In this document: piece by piece, positions 1-7,248 of the stretch | How positions within the stretch are numbered: the stretch's first letter is position 1 | Layout: each line of letters opens with the position of its first letter | Source: Pseudomonadota bacterium | GTDB taxonomy: Bacteria; Pseudomonadota; Alphaproteobacteria; Paracaedibacterales; CAITNM01 | Reading direction: 5' to 3' | Assembly: GCA_026400695.1 (NCBI GenBank) | Contig: JAPLON010000014.1 | Span: 515 to 12,524 of the forward strand | DNA: 12,010 nt | Program-made: the position numbers and the translations under genes | The notes under the pieces: model-generated | The model's input: only the letters and a program-made list of their open reading frames with translations | Database searches by the model: none | Told to the model about the DNA's origin: nothing

Positions 1-1261
1 CTTCTGTTCGACATAATAAAAACTCAACAATCAGGCGAAAACCTTCTCCAGCTACCAATGGCAAAGCCATATTAATATCATCCTGATTAGGTCTAAGCTT
101 ACCCGCAGGCCTACTTAAAAACCATTCAAGCTGATCTTTCCTACCATAAAGAGCTGCCACACTCATTGCCGATTGCATACCTTGTTGATCAGGCTGTAAT
201 TGCCCATCTAATCTGTTAACCAAAAACTCAATTAGTGATTGGTTACCATTCATAGTTGCTTCAATTAAGGCTGCATTAATACCTTGTTGATCTGGCCTTA
301 ATTGTGTTTCTGAACGATCAATTAACATCTTAATCATTGGACGATAGTCATTGCTAGCAGCTTCAGATAAGGCCTCATTAATACCCTGTCGATTCGGCCT
401 TAATTTGTCTTCTGGTAGATTAATGAGCTCTCTAACAACTCCTTGATAACCACAACCAGCCGCAATAAATAATATTTTATTAATTTCGGATTGATCATGA
501 AGACCCTTTTCTAAATTATCTCTCAAACGTCTTAGTGTTGATTTTTCATTTCGCCCTACCACATACGGTACTTCAACATCAGCAGCGCGAGGAGCAACTT
601 CAGTCTTAATATGAGACTTCAACCACTCAGCTATTTGAAAGCGTTTACCAGAAAGTGCTACACGATAAGCTCTATTTATGCCATCTTGATTAGGGCAAAT
701 CCGTCCTTCGTTTGAACCATTAAAAAACCATTTAAGCTGTTTTGTATAGCCATGCAAAGCCGCAACACTTACCGCCCAATTAATACCTTGTTGATCGGGT
801 TGTAGTTGCCCATCTGAGCGATTAAGTAAACATTTAATCAATGTTTCACTATCTTTTCTCGTTGCCTTACATAAAGCTGAATTAATACCTTGTTGATCTG
901 GTCTTAAGCTTTCTTCTGGTTGATTAATCATCAACTCAATTATTGCTTGATTATTTGTTCTAACAGCCTCGTACAAGGCCAAATTAATACTTTGCTGGTC
1001 TGGTCTTGTCCTTTTTTCCGATAGATTAAGGAGTTTATCAACACGTGCTTTATCATCATTACTAACAGCAATCGCTAATTTTCTGTTAACTCTCTCTTGT
1101 TCTGATTGGCTAATACCTAAATTTGCAATCTTTTGTAAACGCAGAAGACATGCCACTTTTTCTGAAGCCACGGTGTCAGAAAACTCTGAAGCATAAATAT
1201 TACTTACTGAAGCAAGCAGAGCAAATGCACCACCTACAATTTCAACGTATCTACTTTGCAT
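1..1261 (-). CDS. Exported ankyrin-like repeat protein (3' end beyond window)
   Basis: An open frame runs without a stop from an ATG at 1261 down to base 1 (420 codons), so the C-terminus is missing. The N-terminus looks like a signal peptide: a short polar start, a hydrophobic stretch at about residues 8-24 and a likely cleavage after N-I-Y-A (24). From about residue 51 to the edge there are ~34-residue repeats whose consensus starts R-P-D-Q-Q-G-I-N, then x-A-L-x-E-A and a second helix like L-I-E-x-L-L-N-R. Well-preserved units start near residues 86, 120, 154, 189, 288, 322, 356 and 390; others are degenerate. The helix pattern resembles ankyrin repeats but replaces the usual G-x-T-P-L-H with G-I-N, so the family call is inference. 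Residues ~38-239 and ~242-420 are diverged copies of one block. Such repeats usually bind proteins; with a signal peptide the site is periplasm, surface or host. Partner unknown. Divergent from mutS. Confidence 0.85.
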   Translation of the reverse strand, partial: MQSRYVEIVGGAFALLASVSNIYASEFSDTVASEKVACLLRLQKIANLGISQSEQERVNRKLAIAVSNDDKARVDKLLNLSEKRTRPDQQSINLALYEAVRTNNQAIIELMINQPEESLRPDQQGINSALCKATRKDSETLIKCLLNRSDGQLQPDQQGINWAVSVAALHGYTKQLKWFFNGSNEGRICPNQDGINRAYRVALSGKRFQIAEWLKSHIKTEVAPRAADVEVPYVVGRNEKSTLRRLRDNLEKGLHDQSEINKILFIAAGCGYQGVVRELINLPEDKLRPNRQGINEALSEAASNDYRPMIKMLIDRSETQLRPDQQGINAALIEATMNGNQSLIEFLVNRLDGQLQPDQQGMQSAMSVAALYGRKDQLEWFLSRPAGKLRPNQDDINMALPLVAGEGFRLIVEFLLCRTE

Positions 1262-1293
1262 GAGCTACACAATCAAACTAATTACATAACAAT

Positions 1294-1299
1294 ATTATA
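1294..1299 (-). promoter_or_regulatory. Possible -10 box for the ankyrin-like gene
   Basis: On the minus strand this reads TATAAT, a perfect -10 consensus, 33 bases upstream of the ATG at 1261, a reasonable leader length. No convincing -35 element stands 16-18 bases further upstream; the best hexamers there are AGTAAT or GTAATT. The region is very AT-rich, so chance occurrence is quite possible. The rest of the 1262-1444 divergent intergenic region holds no recognisable gene. Confidence 0.35.
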
Positions 1300-1444
1300 A
1301 GTGCTAGCAATTAATAATTACTTAAGTGTGTAATTTTAAGTAATAATCTACTGATTATACCATTTAGTTTTTTAGATTTTTACTCTGACGACTTCCACAA
1401 AAATTTTTGCTATAAGTAACTATGAATTTGCACACAATTAACTT

Positions 1445-4066
1445 ATGAGCTCAGCTGACATCGTATCGCAAAATCACACCCCTATGATGGTGCAGTACCT
1501 TGAGATTAAACAGGCTAATAGCGATTGCTTGTTGTTTTATCGCATGGGTGATTTTTATGAACTTTTTTATGATGATGCGGTTCAGGCCTCCGCCGCTTTA
1601 GATATTTCATTAACCAAGCGCGGACAAAGCAATGGCGAACCAATCCCCATGGCGGGTGTTCCAGTACATTCCCACGAACTCTACCTTTTAAAGTTAATTG
1701 AAAAAGGATTTAGAGTAGCCGTTTGTGAGCAAATTGAAACACCAGAACAAGCTAAAGCACGCGGAGCTAAGGGCCCTTTAAAACGCGGTGTTGTGCGCAT
1801 TATTACACCTGGAACGCTTACCGAGGAAAGCCTTTTAACTCCCAAAAAAGCTAATTACTTGGTGGTCGTAAGTCCGGTTGCAAAAAAAACAAAAAATCTT
1901 GGTATTGCCTGGGCAGATATTTCTACCGGAGTTTTTTTTGTACAAAGTATTGATGCCGATCACTTATCAAGCTTTTTATATCAGCTAGATGCATCTGAGA
2001 TTTTAATACCAGATAGCCTTTGGCAAATTTTAGATTCTGAAGTATTTACCCAATTTAAAAAAATAATCCGTCCTTTAGCTGACGTGCGCTACAACCTAAA
2101 CAACGCACAAAAGCAATTATTAGAAACCTTTAAGGCGCTAACTCCTGAAGTTTTCGGGCTAAACAAACCAGAACTTATTCAAGCATCTGGAGTTTTATGT
2201 GACTACTTAAAGCTTACCCAACAAACAAATCAACAATCTTTGCGCCCCCCTAGATTTATTGAATCAGAACTGTTTATTAAAGTTGATGCGCAATCATGCC
2301 GTAACTTAGAAATAATCCGCACTCTAAAAGGCAGTTTTGAAGGTTCATTGCTTCATACAATTGATAACACCAAAACTGGTGGAGGGGGACGCCTACTTTT
2401 TACCAACATCACCAATCCCCTTAAAAATTTACAACTTTTAGAACAACGTTTTAAACCTATTGATTGGTTTTATAAAGAGGAGCATTTACGTAAATTTGTG
2501 CGTACAGCCCTAGATCACAGCCCTGATTTAGAACGATCTTTAACCAGAATAAGTCTTAATCGCGCCCTACCGCGCGACTTAAAAGCCATATGTCAAGGAC
2601 TGCAACTAGCCCAAGATATTAAAATTCTCTTAGGCACACAAACATTTTGGAATATAAATTGCCCGACTGATTTAGTTAATAAACTGATTCAAAACTTAGA
2701 AGAACATATGCCAGCAACCCATGTTGATGGTGGAATTATTAAACCCGGTGCTGACCCAGTATTAGATGACCTGCGTCATACTCGTGACTTTGGTAAAGAT
2801 CAAATTAAAGAACTTGAACCGATATACCAACAGCAAAGCGGCATCAGTAACCTAAAAATTCGCACCAACAACCTAATTGGTTACTTTATAGAAGTAAGCG
2901 CAAGTCACCTATCAAAAGTTCCTAGCCATTTTTTCCACCGCCAAGCCATCAGCAATGGCGCACGCTACATGACAACAGAACTGCAAGAATTAGCTACAAA
3001 GCTAGAAAATGCAGCAACTGCAGCCACACTTTATGAGATTGAGCTTTTCCATAAACTGTGTAGCCAAATCTTAGAACAACGTGAATCTCTTGAAATAATA
3101 GCTTCTCAGTTAGCAGAGATTGATTTTTATAGCGCTCAGGCGGAACTGGCAAAATTAAAAGGTTATACCAAACCGCGTCTAAGTGAAGACTCCCAGTTAA
3201 ACATAGAGGGTGGCCGTCACCCAATAATTGAAAATTATGTGGGCCAAGAAAAATTTACCAAAAACAACTGCCAGCTTAACAATCCTAGTTTTGCTCTTTT
3301 AACAGGGCCAAATATGGCTGGTAAAAGTACTTACCTACGCCAAAATGCCCTAATAATTTGGATGGCTCACTGTGGAATTTACGTACCAGCAACTAAAGCT
3401 GAAATAGGACTAGTTGACCAAATATTTTCACGTATTGGAGCAGCGGATGATCTGGCAGCTGGGCGTTCAACCTTTATGGTGGAAATGGTTGAAACAGCTA
3501 GTATTTTGCACCAAGCAAGTAAGAGCTCCTTTATTATATTAGACGAAATCGGCCGAGGAACCTCCACCCAAGATGGTCTAGCAATTGCCCGTGCTGTAAG
3601 CGAACATATTATTGCAAACATTAAAGCACGCTGTTTATTTGCAACTCATTACCACGAATTATCTGATTTAGAAAAAAGCTACCCCGTAGCACTTTTAACC
3701 ATGAAAATTATTGAACATGACAACAACGTAGTTTTCCTACATGAGGTGATTGATGGTGCAGCAGATAAATCATACGGAATTCACGTGGCTGAATTGGCAG
3801 GATTACCACCAATGGTAATTACACGGGCTAAAGAACTTTTAACTGTAGAACACGTAAATGAACCCAAGGTCTTCGCCGTAGTAACACCAGCAAACCAACC
3901 ATCAGAACCCATTAGTGAAAGTAACATAGTAAAATTACTGCGCAGCATTAAGCCTGATGACTTATCCCCCAAACAAGCACTTGAAACGCTTTACAAGTTA
4001 AAAGATCTGCAGGCTGATAAGCCGAAAAACAAACTAGAACTTGTGCAAACTAAGCTATTTAGCTAA
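1445..4066 (+). CDS. mutS: DNA mismatch repair protein MutS
   Basis: An 873-residue protein of normal MutS length. It recognises base mismatches and small insertion/deletion loops as a dimer and uses ATP to recruit MutL. The N-terminal mismatch-binding domain carries the F-Y-E motif (Phe37, Glu39), the Phe that wedges beside the mismatch. The middle part is the connector, core-lever and clamp region. The ATPase domain has Walker A G-P-N-M-A-G-K-S-T at 621-629, Walker B with L-D-E at 699-701 followed by I-G-R-G-T-S-T, and A-T-H-Y-H-E-L after it. The C-terminus ends in a short tail (L-Y-K-L-K) typical of the dimer/tetramer-forming end. An in-frame TAA just upstream (1439-1441) makes ATG 1445 the first possible start; no clear Shine-Dalgarno is visible. 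The gene is intact and all key residues seen are present. The next gene starts 76 nt downstream without an obvious terminator, so read-through is possible. Confidence 0.98.
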   Translation: MSSADIVSQNHTPMMVQYLEIKQANSDCLLFYRMGDFYELFYDDAVQASAALDISLTKRGQSNGEPIPMAGVPVHSHELYLLKLIEKGFRVAVCEQIETPEQAKARGAKGPLKRGVVRIITPGTLTEESLLTPKKANYLVVVSPVAKKTKNLGIAWADISTGVFFVQSIDADHLSSFLYQLDASEILIPDSLWQILDSEVFTQFKKIIRPLADVRYNLNNAQKQLLETFKALTPEVFGLNKPELIQASGVLCDYLKLTQQTNQQSLRPPRFIESELFIKVDAQSCRNLEIIRTLKGSFEGSLLHTIDNTKTGGGGRLLFTNITNPLKNLQLLEQRFKPIDWFYKEEHLRKFVRTALDHSPDLERSLTRISLNRALPRDLKAICQGLQLAQDIKILLGTQTFWNINCPTDLVNKLIQNLEEHMPATHVDGGIIKPGADPVLDDLRHTRDFGKDQIKELEPIYQQQSGISNLKIRTNNLIGYFIEVSASHLSKVPSHFFHRQAISNGARYMTTELQELATKLENAATAATLYEIELFHKLCSQILEQRESLEIIASQLAEIDFYSAQAELAKLKGYTKPRLSEDSQLNIEGGRHPIIENYVGQEKFTKNNCQLNNPSFALLTGPNMAGKSTYLRQNALIIWMAHCGIYVPATKAEIGLVDQIFSRIGAADDLAAGRSTFMVEMVETASILHQASKSSFIILDEIGRGTSTQDGLAIARAVSEHIIANIKARCLFATHYHELSDLEKSYPVALLTMKIIEHDNNVVFLHEVIDGAADKSYGIHVAELAGLPPMVITRAKELLTVEHVNEPKVFAVVTPANQPSEPISESNIVKLLRSIKPDDLSPKQALETLYKLKDLQADKPKNKLELVQTKLFS

Positions 4067-4142
4067 GTATAAATTGCCCCCCTTTTAATTTTAAATTAAA
4101 TACAGCTAAAATTAGTGTAGTTACTTGCTTTTTCTTATTTTC

Positions 4143-4811
4143 ATGGAACTTCCTGATAATCTTGCCCTTGGCTACATAGTTTTAGTTGATGGCCAAAAGT
4201 TAATAAACAATATTATTGAGCTAGGCACAGTCAGCAGATGGTCGCATGTAGCAATGGTATTATGCAACCCAAACGATATTACACAAAACCCAAGTGCAAC
4301 AAATCAACGAAGCTGGTATTGCTTTGAGTCAAATATTACCCCAGGTGATGACGTACATATTATTACTTGGAAGAATTTCATGTCTTTTGAAAATAACTCA
4401 TCAGTAGTAGTACGTCCTTTTCAATACGAACCAAACAAAATGGCTAATTCAGAATTTCTTAAGGCTGTGGTAAATAAATACCTCAATAGATCATATGAGA
4501 AAGATACATCTGAGCTGATTTTATCAGCATTCAGAGCTAATAATAGAGAAGATTTAAAATCTCTATTTTGTAGTGAATTAGTTGCACTTGTTCTGCAAGA
4601 TTTGGGTTTATTATCAAACGAAAAACTTGCAGACAATTATGTGCCGGCAGATTTCTCATTGGAACGCCCAAATTCAGTGCAATTAATTGGCGTTAAATTA
4701 GGCAATGAAACCCCAGTACAATGCACTAAAGAAAGCTTCTTTGACACAATTATAGAAGGTTTTTCGGGAATAGCTAGATTTATCTCGCAAAAACTTGGAT
4801 TCAATTCTTAA
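4143..4811 (+). CDS. Permuted papain-fold (YiiX/NlpC-P60-like) protein, paralog 1, no signal peptide
   Basis: A 222-residue protein from ATG 4143. A TTG at 4125 would add only six hydrophobic residues, and an in-frame TAG at 4113 blocks anything longer. It belongs with the two genes that follow. Shared features are G-Y-x-x-L near the start, W-S-H-V-A-M (His35), W-Y-C-F-E (Glu62), D-V-H with a downstream Trp, V-V-R-P-F, and L-F-C-S-E-L (Cys143) followed by L-Q-D-L-G-L-L and then N-Y-V-P-A-D-F. His before acid before Cys is the order of circularly permuted NlpC/P60 hydrolases (YiiX, LRAT-like), which cleave or transfer acyl or amide bonds; assignment from motifs only. Unlike its paralogs it lacks the ~50 N-terminal residues including the signal peptide, so it would stay in the cytoplasm or is a 5'-truncated copy. 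Substrate unknown. No good ribosome binding site is seen; it may be expressed by read-through from mutS. Confidence 0.8.
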   Translation: MELPDNLALGYIVLVDGQKLINNIIELGTVSRWSHVAMVLCNPNDITQNPSATNQRSWYCFESNITPGDDVHIITWKNFMSFENNSSVVVRPFQYEPNKMANSEFLKAVVNKYLNRSYEKDTSELILSAFRANNREDLKSLFCSELVALVLQDLGLLSNEKLADNYVPADFSLERPNSVQLIGVKLGNETPVQCTKESFFDTIIEGFSGIARFISQKLGFNS

Positions 4812-4911
4812 ATAGTTAAGCTTATTTAAAAATAACAACTTTAACGATTTATTAATAAATATTTGTGTAATATTACATTATGTTGTTTTTTTATATTTGG
4901 GTAGTGTTTTT

Positions 4912-5751
4912 ATGAAAGTGTTTTTTGGAAGGGCCTTTCTTTTTTGTTTGTTATTAGCGTCAACAATTAACCTAAAAGCTTTATCACTCCAAGACATTTT
5001 TTCTAGTTCTTCAGATGATCCTAATGCCCTTGCGCTTGCGGAAACTGCATTGAAAAAACTTCCAAGTAATAACTTTACTATTGGTTACGTAGCGATAGTC
5101 TCTGGAACAGCAGCTATTTCAAATATTATAGAATTAAGCACTCTAAGCAAATGGTCGCACACAGCGATGATTTTGTGCCCACCTGAGGATATTTTGCTGC
5201 CAGATTGTACCAGAGATATAATGTCCATAGACAAAACAAATTGGCTTTGTCTAGATGTGGGAGATTTAGGTAGAAATTGTGACGTGCACTTAGTTCCATG
5301 GTCCACATTTATTGAATATGAAAAATGCGCCTCTTCTGTTGCACTTAGGCCGTTCTGGTACCAAGGAAAACCTATGCCAACAAATGAAAAACTTCACGAA
5401 GTAATTAATCCGCATATTGGAAAACCTTTCAAGAAAAGTACAAAAGAACTTATTTATGCCGCATTTCGCTGGAATAACGCACAAGATTTAGAATCATTTT
5501 TTTGTTGTGAATTAACAGCCCATGTTTTACAGGATTTAGGTCTTTTATCAAAATCTCAACAACCGAATAATTATGTTAGCGCTGATTTCTGTGTGGAACG
5601 CAGTGACTCTCTAGAATTAGTTGAAACACTACTAGGTGAAGATATACTTGTCCATGAGTCTAAACTAAGCAGAAGCCGTAAAATATTTCATGGGTTTTTG
5701 AGTATAGCGCAGTCGGCAAATCGATATTTTAATAAGTACTTCTATAAATAA
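4912..5751 (+). CDS. Exported permuted papain-fold (YiiX/NlpC-P60-like) protein, paralog 2
   Basis: A 279-residue protein. ATG 4912 is chosen over an upstream in-frame TTG (4897) because it puts M-K-V directly before a typical signal peptide (hydrophobic residues 8-20, likely cleavage after L-K-A at 23). G-G-G-T-A-G upstream is only a weak ribosome binding site. The mature part aligns with both neighbours: G-Y-V-A-I, W-S-H (His83), W-L-C-L-D (Asp115), D-V-H-L-V-P-W, L-R-P-F, F-F-C-C-E-L (Cys198, with a second Cys at 199), L-Q-D-L-G-L-L, N-N-Y-V-S-A-D-F. Two oddities: the acid expected to be Glu is Asp, and the catalytic-type Cys is doubled where the siblings have Cys-Ser. The likely role is a periplasmic or secreted Cys-His hydrolase or transferase; the substrate (peptidoglycan, lipid or host target) cannot be told from sequence. 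It sits 100 nt after paralog 1 and 103 nt before paralog 3. Confidence 0.85.
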   Translation: MKVFFGRAFLFCLLLASTINLKALSLQDIFSSSSDDPNALALAETALKKLPSNNFTIGYVAIVSGTAAISNIIELSTLSKWSHTAMILCPPEDILLPDCTRDIMSIDKTNWLCLDVGDLGRNCDVHLVPWSTFIEYEKCASSVALRPFWYQGKPMPTNEKLHEVINPHIGKPFKKSTKELIYAAFRWNNAQDLESFFCCELTAHVLQDLGLLSKSQQPNNYVSADFCVERSDSLELVETLLGEDILVHESKLSRSRKIFHGFLSIAQSANRYFNKYFYK

Positions 5752-5854
5752 TGCGATTACAAAAATCTAGACGACAAAGTTAAGTATTTATTAATCAATT
5801 TGTAGCATAAGTAATACTATAGACAATACTATTTGTGCTGCATTAGGAGATTTT

Positions 5855-6712
5855 ATGCTTAAATTATTCAGTAAAATACTAACACTTACAACCTTATCCT
5901 TTTTTACAGCAGGGTTAACTGCCTCAACCACAATTCTTGAAGACATCCTCTCTGGAACAAAGGATTCAAAAACTAACACAACTATTAAGGCAGCCTCAAT
6001 TAAAGAATTCCCTAATGATCAAAACTTAACTTTGGGGTACTTAGCTCTATGCGAAGGAACCGCCACTGTATCAGACGTAATAGAATTAGGAACAGTAAGT
6101 AAATGGTCACACATTGCCATGATTTTTTGCGAACCTAGTGATATAAAATTTACAGCTAAAGAGCTTAGCAAAACAAATAAATCAAAGTGGCTTTGTTTAG
6201 AGGCAAACCTTGATCAAGCTGGAAATGATGTACATTTAATTCCTTGGAGTACATTTGAAGAAATTGAAAAAGAAGCAGCAGCGGTTGTTCTTAGACCATT
6301 CTCATATTTAAGTGATTTACCAGATTACAATCAATTGAAGATAATTAACCAATATCTTGGTGTTCCATATGAAAAATTCATAACAGAATTAGTCGGTGCT
6401 GCTTTTCGTGCAAATACGGCAGAAAACCACCAATCGTTATTTTGTAGTGAATTAACGGCACTAACATTGCAAGATTTAGGATTGCTAACAAAAGATGCCT
6501 GCTCTCCTGATTTTAGATTTACCAATAACTTTGTACCCGCAGATTTTTCTAAAGAAAGACCAAATGCTCTACATTTGATTGGCGCAAGACTTGGCAGCGA
6601 AATGGCTGCAAGACCTAGCTCTGCAGGAGAAAATCGTAAAGCGTTTGAATCATTCACAAACGCATTGCGTTGTGCTCTACAAAAAGTATGCTGCTGCAGT
6701 TGTGTACAATAA
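5855..6712 (+). CDS. Exported permuted papain-fold (YiiX/NlpC-P60-like) protein, paralog 3, Cys-rich tail
   Basis: A 285-residue protein with a strong ribosome binding site, AGGAG at 5845-5849, five bases before the ATG. The N-terminus is a signal peptide (hydrophobic about residues 8-22, cleavage probably around L-T-A, 23). Conserved family residues are W-S-H (His86), W-L-C-L-E (Glu116), D-V-H-L-I-P-W, L-R-P-F, P-Y-E, L-F-C-S-E-L (Cys197), L-Q-D-L-G-L-L and N-N-F-V-P-A-D-F. With His, Glu and Cys all present it is the sibling most likely to be an active hydrolase of the permuted NlpC/P60 (YiiX) type; the family call rests on these motifs. A C-terminal extension absent from the other two ends in K-V-C-C-C-S-C-V-Q, five cysteines near the very end counting C-A-L-Q upstream as a sixth. 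Reaction and target are unknown. A stem-loop lies just after the stop, before the convergent TIGR02300-type gene. Confidence 0.87.
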   Translation: MLKLFSKILTLTTLSFFTAGLTASTTILEDILSGTKDSKTNTTIKAASIKEFPNDQNLTLGYLALCEGTATVSDVIELGTVSKWSHIAMIFCEPSDIKFTAKELSKTNKSKWLCLEANLDQAGNDVHLIPWSTFEEIEKEAAAVVLRPFSYLSDLPDYNQLKIINQYLGVPYEKFITELVGAAFRANTAENHQSLFCSELTALTLQDLGLLTKDACSPDFRFTNNFVPADFSKERPNALHLIGARLGSEMAARPSSAGENRKAFESFTNALRCALQKVCCCSCVQ

Positions 6713-6723
6713 AGACCATTATG

Positions 6724-6747
6724 CCAGTGGTAATCATAAACCACTGG
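6724..6747. terminator. Stem-loop between convergent genes, possible bidirectional terminator
   Basis: A perfect 8-bp inverted repeat, CCAGTGGT (6724-6731) and ACCACTGG (6740-6747), with an 8-base loop. It lies in the 49-bp gap between the stop of paralog 3 and the stop of the TIGR02300-type gene, the usual place for a shared terminator. Neither side has a clear run of T, so it is not a classical intrinsic terminator. AGACCA at 6713-6718 could pair with TGGTCT at 6745-6750 as an alternative. Confidence 0.5.
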
Positions 6748-6761
6748 TCTAAATAACTAGC

Positions 6762-7058
6762 TTAGTGAACGTCGCCTTCCAAATCAGCCGGAAGATCACC
6801 AAATCCAGAATCATCATCTTCTTCTAATAGTGTTGGATCATCAACAACCACAGAATCATCCCCTAATACCAAATCTAAATCATCCAAGGGTAATACTGCT
6901 TCTTTTGCAGCAGAACGACCACGCTTACCACGCGATGCTGTCAAAAGCTCAAATGTAACACCACACTTTGGACAAGCAGCTGGAGACTTCTTTAAATCAT
7001 AAAACCGCGCACCACAACCATTACAAGTACGCTTCACACCCCAAGACAATTCAGCCAT
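6762..7058 (-). CDS. TIGR02300/FYDLN-acid family zinc-ribbon protein
   Basis: A 98-residue protein. Near the N-terminus it has C-N-G-C (Cys12, Cys15), then F-Y-D-L-K (19-23), then C-P-K-C (Cys29, Cys32), a four-cysteine zinc ribbon. A short basic stretch follows (K-R-G-R, about 45-52), then a very acidic tail rich in Asp and Glu. This layout is the FYDLN_acid domain (TIGR02300), a family of unknown function found in Alphaproteobacteria; here the N of the name motif is K. The ATG at 7058 is supported by AAGGGA (7063-7068 on the minus strand) at suitable distance. It is convergent with paralog 3 and divergent from pgk. Role is unknown; a zinc ribbon with an acidic tail suggests nucleic-acid or protein binding, which is inference. 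Confidence 0.93.
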   Translation of the reverse strand: MAELSWGVKRTCNGCGARFYDLKKSPAACPKCGVTFELLTASRGKRGRSAAKEAVLPLDDLDLVLGDDSVVVDDPTLLEEDDDSGFGDLPADLEGDVH

Positions 7059-7113
7059 TATATCCCTTAAAATTTTTTATCCTAAAGCTTGAAATGCCAC
7101 GAAAACAAACTTT

Positions 7114-7119
7114 TGTCAA
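7114..7119 (-). promoter_or_regulatory. Possible -35 box for the TIGR02300-type gene
   Basis: On the minus strand this reads TTGACA, a perfect -35 consensus, 55 bases upstream of the ATG at 7058. The hexamer 17 bases further on (7091-7096) is CATTTC, a poor -10 match. Only the -35 half is convincing. The rest of the 7059-7248 intergenic region is AT-rich with no visible gene. Confidence 0.3.
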
Positions 7120-7213
7120 AAGGTTTATGCAACAGCGTTAACACAAATCAGAAATATGTTCTTAGCTAAATTCAAAAAACCACACAAAAACTCTGGCAAA
7201 AAATCAATTTTTA

Positions 7214-7230
7214 TTGAATACTTTATTCAA
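7214..7230. repeat. Inverted repeat upstream of pgk
   Basis: TTGAATA (7214-7220) and TATTCAA (7224-7230) form a perfect 7-bp inverted repeat around the three bases CTT, 18 bases before the pgk ATG. A run of six T follows at 7235-7240. It could be an operator, a weak leader hairpin or chance in AT-rich DNA. No clear Shine-Dalgarno for pgk is visible in the same interval. Confidence 0.4.
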
Positions 7231-7248
7231 ATACTTTTTTAAGTTTTC

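Noticed and set aside
1..1000. Recurring plus-strand motif ACCTTGTTGATC and variants, suggestive of a direct-repeat or CRISPR-like array
   Set aside because: Spacing is ~102 bases and in frame; it is the minus-strand coding of the repeated D-Q-Q-G residues of the ankyrin-like protein.
1383..1420. CTGACG ... TATAAG as a mutS promoter
   Set aside because: The spacing is 20 bases and the hexamer matches are poor, so it cannot be supported.
4040..4066. Small inverted repeat at the end of mutS as a terminator
   Set aside because: Only a 4-5 bp stem with a 2-4 base loop inside the coding end and no T run after it.
4125..4142. TTG start for paralog 1 adding six hydrophobic residues as a signal peptide
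   Set aside because: Too short and without a basic n-region or cleavage site; no ribosome binding site before it.
4897..4911. TTG start for paralog 2 five codons upstream
   Set aside because: ATG 4912 gives a proper signal peptide start with a basic residue right after Met.
6331..6744. 137-codon minus-strand open frame under paralog 3
   Set aside because: It is antisense to a conserved gene with no recognisable domain or ribosome binding site; a shadow frame.
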